A DNA stretch of 51,038 bases from Streptomyces graminilatus (GTDB lineage: Bacteria > Actinomycetota > Actinomycetes > Streptomycetales > Streptomycetaceae). The stretch is taken from contig NZ_LIQQ01000054.1 in NCBI RefSeq assembly GCF_001418565.1, positions 1 through 51,038 on the forward strand, written 5' to 3'. A program made the position numbers and the translations under genes. Shown here in pieces: positions 10,001-18,040 of the stretch. Below the pieces are notes generated by a model. The model searched no databases, was not told the origin of the DNA, and saw only the letters and a program-made list of their open reading frames with translations. Position 1 is the stretch's first letter. Each line of letters begins with the position of its first letter.

Positions 10001-10227
10001 TCGCGGAGGTCTGGGCCGAGGTGCTGGGCCTGTCCCGGGTGTCGGCCCACGCCGACTTCTTCGCCCTCGGCGGCCATTCCCTCCTGGCGACCCAGGTGGC
10101 GGCCCGGATGAGCGACCGCCTGGGTGTGCACGTCCCGCTGAGCCTCTACTTCGAACAGACGGTGCTTCAGAACCTCGCGGACGACATCGAGCAACGGCTC
10201 TTCGCCGCCATCGGCGACACCGTCTGA
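7066..10227 (+). CDS. NRPS module, condensation-adenylation-carrier (C-A-T)
   Basis: A single NRPS module of 1053 residues. The C domain (about 15-450) has an intact active site HHIATDG near residue 150. The A domain (about 470-980) shows YTSGTSGRPKG near 618, NLYGPTEAS, RMYRTGDRM and the catalytic lysine in LTANGKVDRAAL. The carrier domain has its phosphopantetheine serine in FFALGGHS (about residue 1005). By-eye alignment to GrsA gives the specificity code D-A-L-F-Q-G-L-V-V-K, which I do not recognise; a hydrophobic substrate is likely. The ATG at 7066 follows GGGGG. A leading C domain means it either elongates a chain or is a starter-type C for an acyl group. Confidence 0.92.
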   Translation: MHGDGLRHAQNPEVVARATPAQRRIWIENRVRQDSGADGAGFHSVLLLRLPAGLSLAVVQRALTALVKRHEALRTTFRFDADELLQVVRPPYVPELVHEEVEGWDPVADLLSDRHVEYFREPFDLEFGPVFRARVLAAGTGDRTLMLVMHHIATDGWSLGLLHRDLAELYRAEAQNLAPDLPEISLRLTDLAERAGSDAADAARLDSLAHWEHTLSGVPSTLELPLKRARPGVRSHRGDRVELEIPEPLCREVRRVAATADSSDFVVYLSALQVALSRWCGQDDVVVGTMIADRFEPGSENVVGPLLNMVPLRARVDESASFDRLLDLNRESVLESLDHIGLGFDELVQHLVPERLPGCGPLVQAVFNDVREVDSSDGSLLGTPLPFTYGESTHFDFVAELEEHSGNTLLALSFATDVLDAAAVTAFGDRFLRLLAELCDRPDAPLLAHPPVGAAERAELLARGTAAAVPGAPGFVERVQQTAARYPDRPAVVAGDETLGYGELLDRARRLAQVLREAGVGPETPVGVHLPRSADLVVALLAVMGAGASYVPLAPDYPVDRLRFMVRDAGVRVLITSAPEEEGIWAGVPTVISPRARCSEKVPPALDAPAGGSVAYTVYTSGTSGRPKGVQVPHSGLGNLVDWYVREYELTHTDRIPQLAGISFDAGLLEMAPALAAGACLTVVPDEVRVDPVAFCRFLDVSGVTVAFLVTPVLTAVENAGGRIPGRVRRIQVGGDELTAVPAGGSYRLSNLYGPTEASVVSAAGEQREGAEVTLGGPLPGGRLYLLDELLRLVPDGTPGELYVGGAGVARGYAGQPGLTASRFLADPFAGDGSRMYRTGDRMHWDSGGKLVFRGRTDAQVKIRGFRIEPAEVERVLLEAKGVGAACVVVREVPGAGSQLAAFLVPSAAADGVLDIEEIRADIGRLLPRHMVPSSLVQLSGLPLTANGKVDRAALARREVPSGPEAGFTAPEGPVAEVLAEVWAEVLGLSRVSAHADFFALGGHSLLATQVAARMSDRLGVHVPLSLYFEQTVLQNLADDIEQRLFAAIGDTV

Positions 10228-10291
10228 ACCATGTGGCTCTTCTGAACCACGTAGGTCTTCCGAACCACGTAGGTCTTCCGAACCACGTTCC
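10226..10291 (+). repeat. 18-nt tandem repeat between NRPS and mbtH genes
   Basis: A tandem array with an exact 18-bp period: GAACCATGTGGCTCTTCT (10226), then two identical GAACCACGTAGGTCTTCC units (10244, 10262) and a 12-nt partial unit (10280). The first unit includes the last two bases of the NRPS stop codon. It fills most of the 93-bp gap to mbtH, the only sizeable gap in the otherwise overlapping operon. Confidence 0.85.
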
Positions 10292-10320
10292 ACGAATTCT
10301 TCATCCGTCCAGGAGGACAC

Positions 10321-10527
10321 ATGACGGCCTCGGGCGCCCATTTTCAGGTGCTTGTGAACGACGAAGGACAGTACTCGATCCACCCCGCGCGGCTGAGCCC
10401 ACCGGCCGGCTGGCGAGGGGCGGGATTCACCGGCACGGAGAGCGCGTGCACTGAATTCGTCGACGAGGTGTGGACGGACATGCGCCCGCAGAGCCTCGTC
10501 GACCAGATGTCCAGGAGCGGCAAGTGA
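10321..10527 (+). CDS. MbtH-like protein
   Basis: A 68-residue MbtH-like protein, a chaperone or activator of NRPS adenylation domains. The family pattern is visible: FQVLVNDEGQYSIHP near the start, followed by PPAGWRGAGFTGTESACTEF and VWTDMRPQSL. Length is typical. AGGAGG precedes the start codon (10312-10317). Its stop codon overlaps the GTG start of the next NRPS (GTGA), so it is made together with that enzyme. It probably serves the A domains of the cluster. Confidence 0.95.
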   Translation: MTASGAHFQVLVNDEGQYSIHPARLSPPAGWRGAGFTGTESACTEFVDEVWTDMRPQSLVDQMSRSGK

Positions 10528-13500
10528 GTCAGACGGCCGAACGCAGGGCGGCGATCGCGAAATGGCTCGCCCAGAGGGCCGAAGCCACGGCACAGGACCC
10601 GACCGTGACCTCCGCGAACACGGGCCGGATCTCCCTGGGCCAACGGGGGCTGTGGTTCCAGAGCGGTCTCGGTGAGAGCGAGAACACGGGTTCCGCGTTC
10701 TGCTACCGGCTGCGCGGGACCCTGCACCACCAGAGTCTCGCGCAGGCATTCGAAGCGGTCATCGCACGTCATGAGCCCCTGCGTACCCGCTACGTGTACG
10801 AGCGGGACGAGCCCGTCATGGTGACGGACCCGCCCGCGCCCGTGGCCCTCGATGTCGTCCGCGCCGAAGCCCCGACCGGTGACGACGGCGTCAACTGGTT
10901 GATTCCGGCGATCCAGGAGTACGCGAGCCGGCCGTTCGACCTCGGCGCCGACGCGGCTCTGCGGCTGCGGCTCTGGCGGATCGGCGACGACGACCACGTA
11001 CTGGCCTTCGTCGTGCATCACATCGCGTTCGACGGCTGGTCCCTCGGCGTGTTCCAGAACGAGATCTCGCATTTCTACGACCATTTCCTGCACGGCGCGC
11101 CCGTCACCCTGCCCGAGCTGACGACCTCGTACAGCAGCTTCGCCGAGGAACAGCGACGGTCCGTGGACGAGGGGCGCTTCGCCGAGCACACGGCGTACTG
11201 GAAGGACCAACTCCGTTCTGCCCCGCCCCTGTTGGACCTTCCGACGGACCATCCCCGTCCGGTGGTGCAGTCGTTCAAGGGCGATCTCCACTCCTCCGCC
11301 GTCTCCCCGGAGTCCTGTGTTGGCATAGGCATGACAGTGGAGCAGGAGGGTGCCTCGCTTGCCATGGCCCTGCTGGCCGGGTACGCCCTGTTCCTCGGCC
11401 GCTGGTCGCGCAAGGACGAGGTGGTCGTCGGACTGCCCGTGGCCAACCGGGCCAAGGCGGAACTCGAACCGCTGATCGGCATGTTCGTGAACCTGCTGCC
11501 GATCCGTGTCCGCCTCGATCCCGACCTGACCTTCCGTGAACTGCTGCGCCAGGTCCGTACGACGATGCTCGCGGCCTTCGACCACCAGGCGCTGCCGTTC
11601 GACCAGATCGTTCAGGAGCACCGGCGGGCGGACGAGGACCAGTGGTCGACACCGATCGTCAACACGGCCCTCGCGCTACAGACGGCGGACCGCGGCAAGC
11701 TGGTCTTCGGTGAGGCGTCGGTCGAGGCCCTCATGGTCCACGAGCGGACCAGCATCTTCGATCTGACGCTGACCATGGCCCCGGTCGGGGACGGGTTCGC
11801 CGGATATCTGGAGTACAACCGGGAACTGTTCGAGGCCGGGACGATCAGCCGGATGAACGAGGCGCTGGCTACGGTCTACGCCTATTGCGCCGGCCACCCC
11901 GACCTCCCGCTGAGCGGCCTGTCCCTGGCGGGGGCCGACCCCGCTCCCCGGCCCTCCGGCGAGACGGCGCCCACCGCGACAGCGGACGCGGGAAGCGGCC
12001 GAGGACTGCTCGACCGTTTCCTGTCCACCGAGCGGACCACGCCGGAGCGCGCCGCCGTGACGGACCGTCAGGGCGGCCTGACCTACGCCGAACTGCGTGC
12101 CGCGGTCGAGGCGTCGGCCGTGCGGCTCAAGGACGCCGGGGTCGTCCCCGGTTCCGTGGTGGGCGTACATCTGCCCCGGGGCAGGGACCTCCTCATCACG
12201 TTTCTCGCCGTCCTGTGGACGGGCGGGGTCTATCTTCCGCTCGATCCGGTCCACCCCGTGCGGCGGCTGAGCGAACTCGTCGAGGACAGCGGCGCGAGCC
12301 ACATCGTGACGGACGCCGTCGGTGACCTTCCCTGGAGTACGGGACCGGTCGTCGTGCGGCCCGGAGCCGAACCCGGCACCGGCACCGGCCCGCACGAGGT
12401 CGACGGCTCGGCTCCCGCCTATCTCATCTACACCTCGGGGTCGACCGGCCGGCCCAAGGGCGTGACGGTCAGCCGGGCGAACCTGGACCACCTCGTCGTC
12501 GCCCAGGACGCCCTCCCGGTCGACGGCTCGGAAAGCTTCGCCGCCGTCGCCACACCGTCGTTCGACGCGTCGGTCTGGGAGATGGCACTGCCGCTGGGCA
12601 GACAGGGCCGCCTCGACTTCTGCGCCCCCGAGACCCTCGCCGAGGACCTGACGGAGTTCGGCACCCAGGTACTGACGAGCACCCCCTCGCTGCTCGGCAC
12701 GATCGGACAGGTGCCGCCCACCCTGAAGGTGATCGTCTCCGCCGGTGAGGCACTGCCGACGGCGCTGGCCCGGACGCTGGAGCGATCCGTCTGCCTGGTC
12801 AACGCCTACGGGCCGACCGAGACCACCGTGTGCGCCTCGTTCTCCACCTCCGCGCGTGACCAGGACACGCGGAGCATCGGCACCGCGCTTCCCGGCGTCG
12901 AGCTCCACGTCCTCGACGAGAACCTCCGCGAGGTGCCCCTCGGCGCCGTGGGCGAGATCTGCGTCGGCGGGGCCGGTGTCGCGCTGGGCTACCACGGCGA
13001 CGAGGTCCTGACCAAGGCCCGGTTCGTGTCGTCGGCGGTCCGCCCCGGCGACCGGGTCTACCGCACCGGTGACCTCGGCCGGCGGGGCACGGACGGCTGT
13101 CTCTACTATCTGGGCCGCGCGGACGACCAGATCAAGCTGAACGGTCAGCGCGTGCAGCTCGCCGACATCGAGGCCGCCGCGGCCCAGGCCGCCGGTGTGG
13201 TCTCGGCAGCCGCGTACGTGAGCCGGACGCCCGCGGGAACGCACCTGGGACTGGCCGTCACGGCGGCGGCCGGCACGGCCGACCCGGCCGGCCTCGTCAC
13301 GGAGGTCGAGCGGGCCTGTGCCGAGCGGCTTCCGTCCGGTGTCGTCCCGACGCGTATCTGGGTGACGTCCGGCCTGCCCCTGACCCCGAGCGGCAAGGCC
13401 GACCGTACGGCGCTGGCCGCCACGGAGCCCGCCGCGCCGGCCGGCGCTCCGGACACGGCACAGCCGCGTACCCCCCTTGAGGCGGAGATCGCGGACATCT

Positions 13501-13697
13501 GGGCCGAGGTGCTCGACACGCCGGTGAACGATCTCACCAGCACGCTCTACTCGCTCGGCGGACAGTCGCTCCAGGCGGTCCGCATCATCTCCGAGATCCG
13601 CAAGAAGTTCGGCATCCGCATCGCCGTACGCGACTTCCTCTCGGCACCGACTGTCGCCGCCCTGGCCGAGCGACTCGGCAAGGAGCTGAACCAGTGA
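10524..13697 (+). CDS. NRPS module C-A-T, predicted phenylalanine-specific
   Basis: A 1057-residue module. The C domain carries HHIAFDG near residue 165. The A domain has YTSGSTGRPKG near 636, FDASVWEMALPLG (A4 region), NAYGPTETTVCAS and LTPSGKADRTAL with the catalytic Lys. The carrier Ser is in YSLGGQSLQAV (about 1015). The code read by eye is D-A-W-T-V-A-A-V-C-K, the classic L-Phe signature (GrsA is D-A-W-T-I-A-A-I-C-K). The A8 motif is atypical, with LNGQRVQLADIE where IRGxRIExGEIE is usual. The GTG at 10524 overlaps the mbtH stop and has AGGAG upstream. It overlaps the next gene by GTGA. Confidence 0.93.
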   Translation: MSQTAERRAAIAKWLAQRAEATAQDPTVTSANTGRISLGQRGLWFQSGLGESENTGSAFCYRLRGTLHHQSLAQAFEAVIARHEPLRTRYVYERDEPVMVTDPPAPVALDVVRAEAPTGDDGVNWLIPAIQEYASRPFDLGADAALRLRLWRIGDDDHVLAFVVHHIAFDGWSLGVFQNEISHFYDHFLHGAPVTLPELTTSYSSFAEEQRRSVDEGRFAEHTAYWKDQLRSAPPLLDLPTDHPRPVVQSFKGDLHSSAVSPESCVGIGMTVEQEGASLAMALLAGYALFLGRWSRKDEVVVGLPVANRAKAELEPLIGMFVNLLPIRVRLDPDLTFRELLRQVRTTMLAAFDHQALPFDQIVQEHRRADEDQWSTPIVNTALALQTADRGKLVFGEASVEALMVHERTSIFDLTLTMAPVGDGFAGYLEYNRELFEAGTISRMNEALATVYAYCAGHPDLPLSGLSLAGADPAPRPSGETAPTATADAGSGRGLLDRFLSTERTTPERAAVTDRQGGLTYAELRAAVEASAVRLKDAGVVPGSVVGVHLPRGRDLLITFLAVLWTGGVYLPLDPVHPVRRLSELVEDSGASHIVTDAVGDLPWSTGPVVVRPGAEPGTGTGPHEVDGSAPAYLIYTSGSTGRPKGVTVSRANLDHLVVAQDALPVDGSESFAAVATPSFDASVWEMALPLGRQGRLDFCAPETLAEDLTEFGTQVLTSTPSLLGTIGQVPPTLKVIVSAGEALPTALARTLERSVCLVNAYGPTETTVCASFSTSARDQDTRSIGTALPGVELHVLDENLREVPLGAVGEICVGGAGVALGYHGDEVLTKARFVSSAVRPGDRVYRTGDLGRRGTDGCLYYLGRADDQIKLNGQRVQLADIEAAAAQAAGVVSAAAYVSRTPAGTHLGLAVTAAAGTADPAGLVTEVERACAERLPSGVVPTRIWVTSGLPLTPSGKADRTALAATEPAAPAGAPDTAQPRTPLEAEIADIWAEVLDTPVNDLTSTLYSLGGQSLQAVRIISEIRKKFGIRIAVRDFLSAPTVAALAERLGKELNQ

Positions 13698-14488
13698 CGG
13701 CACAGACGCGGTCCGCCCCGGTGCTGGTCGGCCTCAGGGACGGTTCTCCCACCGCTCCGCTGATCGTCCTGCTCCCGCACTCGGGGTGCAACAGCACGGT
13801 GTTCCTGCCCGTCGCCCATGCCATGACCGGCGGTTCGCCGGTGGTGGGCGTCGACTACCCGGGGCACGGGGCACGCTTCACCGAGGCTCTGGCGCCTGAC
13901 GTCCTGAGCATCGCCACCGAGACGGCCGACGCCGTACTGGCGCTGGCACCGCCCGAGGTCGTCCTGTTCGGCCACAGCTTCGGCTCGATCGTGGGCTTCG
14001 AGGTGGCCCGGGCGCTCACCGCACGGGGCGTACGGGTACGACGGCTGATCGCCTCCAGTTGCGTCGACCCGCACGCGATGGCAGCGCAGACCCGGACGGT
14101 CCACCTGGAAACCGACGAGGTCCTGCTCGACCTGCTGGTGGGCCACGGCGGGATCGAGCAGGAGCTGCTCGACGAACCCGAGCTGCTGGAGGTGATGCTG
14201 CCCGTGATCCGGCACGACACCCGGCTCGGTGAGATCCACCGGCCGCAGCCCGGAGCGGTCATCGGCGCACCGGTGACCGCGGTCGGCGGATCCGACGACC
14301 CCACGGTGAGCGAGGAGGACCTCGCGGGCTGGGGCGGGTGCACCACGGCCGGGTGCACCGTCGCGTTCGTACCCGGGGGCCACTTCCACGTCATGGAACA
14401 CCCGCACAACATCGCGTCACTTCTCACGGACGCCGCCGACAGCGCGGCCTCACCACCGCGGACGACCACGGAAGGAAAGACGGCATGA
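13694..14488 (+). CDS. Type II thioesterase
   Basis: An alpha/beta-hydrolase of 264 residues that normally clears mis-primed or stalled acyl groups from NRPS carrier domains. The nucleophile is in GHSFGS (Ser about 95), the oxyanion region is LLPHSGCNSTVF, and the late catalytic His is in PGGHFHVMEH. The GTG start overlaps the stop of the upstream NRPS by four bases, and its own end overlaps the next gene as ATGA. A second thioesterase follows at once, so one of the two may be the product-releasing enzyme; none of the NRPS proteins here ends in a TE domain. Confidence 0.9.
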   Translation: MTAQTRSAPVLVGLRDGSPTAPLIVLLPHSGCNSTVFLPVAHAMTGGSPVVGVDYPGHGARFTEALAPDVLSIATETADAVLALAPPEVVLFGHSFGSIVGFEVARALTARGVRVRRLIASSCVDPHAMAAQTRTVHLETDEVLLDLLVGHGGIEQELLDEPELLEVMLPVIRHDTRLGEIHRPQPGAVIGAPVTAVGGSDDPTVSEEDLAGWGGCTTAGCTVAFVPGGHFHVMEHPHNIASLLTDAADSAASPPRTTTEGKTA

Positions 14489-15564
14489 GGCCGCTCTCAC
14501 CCAGCTTCTGGGAGCTGACCGGGGCTCCCGGACCGGAGCTCCCGGTGGCGCTCGTCTTCCCCTTCGCGGGTGGCAGCGCCCACTCCGTCCGGGAGTGGGG
14601 CGAGCGGCTGCCCGGCTTCCGGACGATAGCCGTGCAGTACCCCGGGCATGGCGGCCGGACCGGCGAACCGTTCGCCGAGTCCGTGGAGGAGCTGGCCGCC
14701 ACGCTGGTCAAGGAATACCTCGCCGAGTTCACCGAGCCGCCGAGGCTGCTCCTCGGGCACAGCATGGGCAGCCTGGTCGCCCTGGAGGCGGCGCTGGTAC
14801 TCGAACAGCACGGCACGCCGGCCGATGTCCTGGTGGTTTCCGCCGCCGGTCCGCCCGGCACGCGCGCCGGCGGTGACGGGCCGCTGTCGGAGAACAGCCA
14901 CGGCAGCCCGCTGCACCTCCTCGACGACGAGGTGCTGGCGGCCTCCCTGGTCGCGGCGGGCGGCCTCCCGGCGGAGACCCTGAACGAACCGGAGCTGCTC
15001 GCCCTGGCGCTCCCGGTGGTGCGCCACGACTTCCGGCTGGGCTGGGACTACGCGTCCCCCTCGGCGGGCCGGACCGTGTCATGTCCGCTGGTGGCGGTGG
15101 GGGGCGCGGCGGATGCGGCCGTTCCCGCCGAGGTGCTGCGTGCCTGGGCGCCGCTGACGACAGGCACGTTCACGACCCGGACCTGGCCGGGCGGTCACTT
15201 CTACTACCGCGAGGAACTGCCGGGCCTCGATGCCCTGGTCCGCCCGGCGCGGCTCAGGCCCGCGCAGAGCCCGGCCGGCGATGCCCTTTCGGCTCCGGGT
15301 GCCGAGTCCGCTCCCGTGGAGCCGATGGAGAGCGAGGTGCTGCGAGCGGTCATCGAGGTGTGGGGCGAACTGCTGCCGGCCACCGAGGTGAACGGACAGA
15401 CCCGTTTCTTCGAGGCGGGCGGCACCTCCATCGCGGCGATGCGCGGCTGCGCGAAGCTGAGTTCCCGGCTGGGTGTGCGGGTACCGGTGAAGATCCTTCT
15501 CAACCACGGCCGTCTGGACGAATTCGCCGTCCAGGTGTCCGAGATCCGGCGCGCGGCCCGATGA
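14485..15564 (+). CDS. Thioesterase-peptidyl carrier protein fusion
   Basis: A 359-residue protein of two parts. Residues 1-250 are a type II-like thioesterase: FPFAGGSAHSVREWGERLPG at the start, nucleophile GHSMGS (Ser about 93), catalytic His in WPGGHFYYREE. After an Ala/Pro-rich linker (about 250-282) comes a carrier domain, residues 283-352, with the Ser in FFEAGGTSIAAMRG (about 315). TE-then-T order is the reverse of a normal NRPS terminus (T-TE). The carrier has no A domain attached, so it must be loaded in trans. Start ATG overlaps the previous stop (ATGA); its own stop overlaps the ATP-grasp start in the same way. Confidence 0.9.
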   Translation: MRPLSPSFWELTGAPGPELPVALVFPFAGGSAHSVREWGERLPGFRTIAVQYPGHGGRTGEPFAESVEELAATLVKEYLAEFTEPPRLLLGHSMGSLVALEAALVLEQHGTPADVLVVSAAGPPGTRAGGDGPLSENSHGSPLHLLDDEVLAASLVAAGGLPAETLNEPELLALALPVVRHDFRLGWDYASPSAGRTVSCPLVAVGGAADAAVPAEVLRAWAPLTTGTFTTRTWPGGHFYYREELPGLDALVRPARLRPAQSPAGDALSAPGAESAPVEPMESEVLRAVIEVWGELLPATEVNGQTRFFEAGGTSIAAMRGCAKLSSRLGVRVPVKILLNHGRLDEFAVQVSEIRRAAR

Positions 15565-16817
15565 CACGTCTTCTGGTGCCCTACGACAAGGGGGCGGTGC
15601 ATCCGGCGGAGATCACCCGTGCGCTGGAGGACGTCGCGGAGATCGTCTTCGCCGTTCCGGACTCCGAGCACGCCCGGCGCCTGGAGCCGGTGATGGCGGC
15701 ACTCGGCCGTACCGTCCCGCTCAGCCGGCACCGTGAGACCGACCGCCGTACGGCCGAGGCCCTGGGGGTCGACGGTGTCGTCACCTTCAGCGAGCTGATG
15801 ATCAGGTCGGCGGGTTGGCTCGCCGCCGACCTCGGGCTGCCCGGCCCGGGTGCGGAGGCGGCCGAGGCGGTCACCGACAAGAACCGTCAGCGCGCTCTGC
15901 TGCGCGCGGCCGGCGTCGACACGACCCGATCGGCGATCGTCACGGACGGCTCCGGCTGGGACGCGGCGGTGTCGGCGGTCGGACTTCCCGCCGTGCTCAA
16001 GCCCGCGCGGGGCGGCGGCAGCCGCGAGACCCATCCGGTCACGGACCTGGAGGAGGGCCGGCGACTGCTCGCCGGTGTCCAGGGCGCGGGAGAGGTCTTC
16101 GTACTGGAGGAACTCCTGCGCGGTGCCGACCGCGCCCCGTTCGGCGACTACGTCTCGGTGGAGACGGTCGTCCTGGGCGGAACGCCGCACCACTTCGCGC
16201 TGACGGGGAAGTTCCCGCTCGCGGCTCCCTTCCGCGAGGTGGGCCAGTTCTGGCCGGCGCCGCTGGACGAGGCCGAGGCCGGCCGCGTACTCGATCTGAC
16301 GGCGGCGGCGCTCAAGGCGCTCGGCTTCGGCACCGGGGTGACCCACACCGAGCTGAAGCTGACGCCGGACGGTCCCCGGGTCATCGAGGTGAACGGCCGG
16401 CTGGGCGGGCACATCGGCGAACTCGCGAGACGGGCGGCAGGAGTGGACCCGGTGCGGATGGCCGGACTGGCCGCCCTCGGGGACACCACCCCGCCGCGCC
16501 CCGTCACCGCCACGGGCCGCGTGCACTGGCAGTACAACAATCCCGCGCCGCGACAGGCCGGTGAGCTGACCGCCATCAACGGATGGCGGGAGGCGCGGCA
16601 GGTCAAGGGCGTCACCGTGTACACCCCCTATGTACGGGCAGGGGCCCGGCTGCCGGGCGGAGTCATGACCGAACCGCTGGACCTCCTCGGCGGAGAAGCC
16701 GCCGACCACGACGAGATGTTCGGCCAACTCGCCGAAGCCGGGCGCCGTTTGACGTACTCCTTCCGGTTCGCCGAGGGCGACCGGACGATACCGATGAGGT
16801 ACCTGCCTGATGCCTAG
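15561..16817 (+). CDS. ATP-grasp carboxylate-amine ligase
   Basis: A 418-residue ATP-grasp enzyme, expected to activate a carboxylate as acyl-phosphate and join it to an amine. Visible family features are TDKNRQRALLRAAGV at the start of the ATP-grasp domain, GLPAVLKPARGGGS (nucleotide-binding lysine and Gly-rich loop), EVFVLEELLRG, and the Mg-binding end THTELKLTPDGPRVIEVNGR. The chain is tied into the operon by overlaps at both ends (4 bp, 8 bp). It may add an amino acid to the peptide outside the NRPS line, or make a dipeptide or an amide; the substrates are unknown. Confidence 0.88.
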   Translation: MTRLLVPYDKGAVHPAEITRALEDVAEIVFAVPDSEHARRLEPVMAALGRTVPLSRHRETDRRTAEALGVDGVVTFSELMIRSAGWLAADLGLPGPGAEAAEAVTDKNRQRALLRAAGVDTTRSAIVTDGSGWDAAVSAVGLPAVLKPARGGGSRETHPVTDLEEGRRLLAGVQGAGEVFVLEELLRGADRAPFGDYVSVETVVLGGTPHHFALTGKFPLAAPFREVGQFWPAPLDEAEAGRVLDLTAAALKALGFGTGVTHTELKLTPDGPRVIEVNGRLGGHIGELARRAAGVDPVRMAGLAALGDTTPPRPVTATGRVHWQYNNPAPRQAGELTAINGWREARQVKGVTVYTPYVRAGARLPGGVMTEPLDLLGGEAADHDEMFGQLAEAGRRLTYSFRFAEGDRTIPMRYLPDA

Positions 16818-18030
16818 TCCAGCGACCGCATCCGTGCACGACATCACCGTGCCGGATCTGACCGACCCGACCCTGCACGCCGAGCGGGACCTCTCCGGCT
16901 ACTTCCGGCGGCTGCGCGCCGAACAGCCCGTGGTCTGGTGCCGGCCCCCGGGAAAGCGGGGGTTCTGGCTGGTCAGCACGTATGCCGAGGCGCTCACGGT
17001 GTGCCGGGACGGCGACTCGTTCGTCTCCACCGGGGGCAATGTGATGGACACGCTGCTGACCGGTGGGGACGCCGGAGCCGGCCGCATGCTCGCGGTGATG
17101 GACGGTCCCCGGCACACCAGCATGCGCAAGCTGCTCTGGCGGTCCTTCACACCGGGAGCGCTGACGAGCTACGCGGAGCGGATCAGATCGGCGACGCTGG
17201 AACTGTTGCGCGCCGCCGTACGCACCGGAACGTGCGACTTCGCCAGTGATGTGGCGGCCACCATTCCCCTGGTGGCGATCTGCGATCTGCTCGGGGTGCC
17301 CGCCAAGGACCGGCAGTTCATCCTGGAGCGGACCAGCAACGCGCTGGGCTCCGAGGGCGCCGCCCACGCGCCGGGTGCCGCCCGGCTGGCGAAGGGCGAA
17401 CTGCTGCTCTACTTCGCCAAGTTGGCCCGGGCCCGGCGCAAGGAGCCCGCCGACGACCTGATCACCCTGCTGTCCAGCGGGCTGGTCGAAGGGGACCGGC
17501 TCACCGACGACGAGGTGATGCTCAACTGCTACAGCCTCATCCTCGGGGGCGACGAGACCACCCGGCTCACCATGATCGGTGGCGTGCGGGCACTGATCGA
17601 CCATCCCGAACAGTGGCGTGCGCTGAAGGACGGCACCGTCACCACGGCCTCGGCGACGGAGGAGATCCTCCGCTGGACCTCACCGGCCCTGCACATCGGC
17701 CGGACCGCCGTACGGGACCTGGATCTGGGCGGGGAACGGATCCGCGCGGGTGACGCGGTGGTGGCCTGGACCGCGTCGGCCAACTTCGACGAGGCCGAGT
17801 TCGACGAACCGGACCGGTTCGACCTGGCCCGTCAGCCCAACCGGCATCTGTCCTTCGCCTACGGCCCCCACTACTGCCTCGGGGTGCATCTCGCGCGGAT
17901 CGAGATCGGGGCCCTGCTCGACGGTCTGCGCGAGACCGTGAGCGTACTGGAGCCCGCGGGGCCGACCGAGCGGGTCCATTCCAATTTCCTCAGCGGCCTG
18001 AGCAGCCTGCCGCTGCGGCTGCGAGCATAG
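16810..18030 (+). CDS. Cytochrome P450 (operon-internal)
   Basis: A 406-residue P450. The I-helix is LGGDETTRLTMIGG, the K-helix EEILRWTSPALHIGR, and the haem loop FAYGPHYCLGVHLARIE with Cys near 356. The canonical FGxGxHxC is changed to FAYGPHYC, a tolerated variant. It overlaps the ATP-grasp gene by 8 bp. Its I-helix and K-helix regions resemble those of the divergent P450 at 5206, so the two are probably related tailoring enzymes. The likely role is oxidation of an amino-acid side chain, perhaps while carrier-bound, by analogy with other P450s embedded among NRPS genes. Confidence 0.9.
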   Translation: MPSPATASVHDITVPDLTDPTLHAERDLSGYFRRLRAEQPVVWCRPPGKRGFWLVSTYAEALTVCRDGDSFVSTGGNVMDTLLTGGDAGAGRMLAVMDGPRHTSMRKLLWRSFTPGALTSYAERIRSATLELLRAAVRTGTCDFASDVAATIPLVAICDLLGVPAKDRQFILERTSNALGSEGAAHAPGAARLAKGELLLYFAKLARARRKEPADDLITLLSSGLVEGDRLTDDEVMLNCYSLILGGDETTRLTMIGGVRALIDHPEQWRALKDGTVTTASATEEILRWTSPALHIGRTAVRDLDLGGERIRAGDAVVAWTASANFDEAEFDEPDRFDLARQPNRHLSFAYGPHYCLGVHLARIEIGALLDGLRETVSVLEPAGPTERVHSNFLSGLSSLPLRLRA

Positions 18031-18040
18031 AGAGTTGACG

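Noticed and set aside
13694..15564. The two thioesterases as one split or frameshifted gene
   Set aside because: Each has its own complete nucleophile elbow and late His motif, and they overlap as a clean ATGA stop-start.
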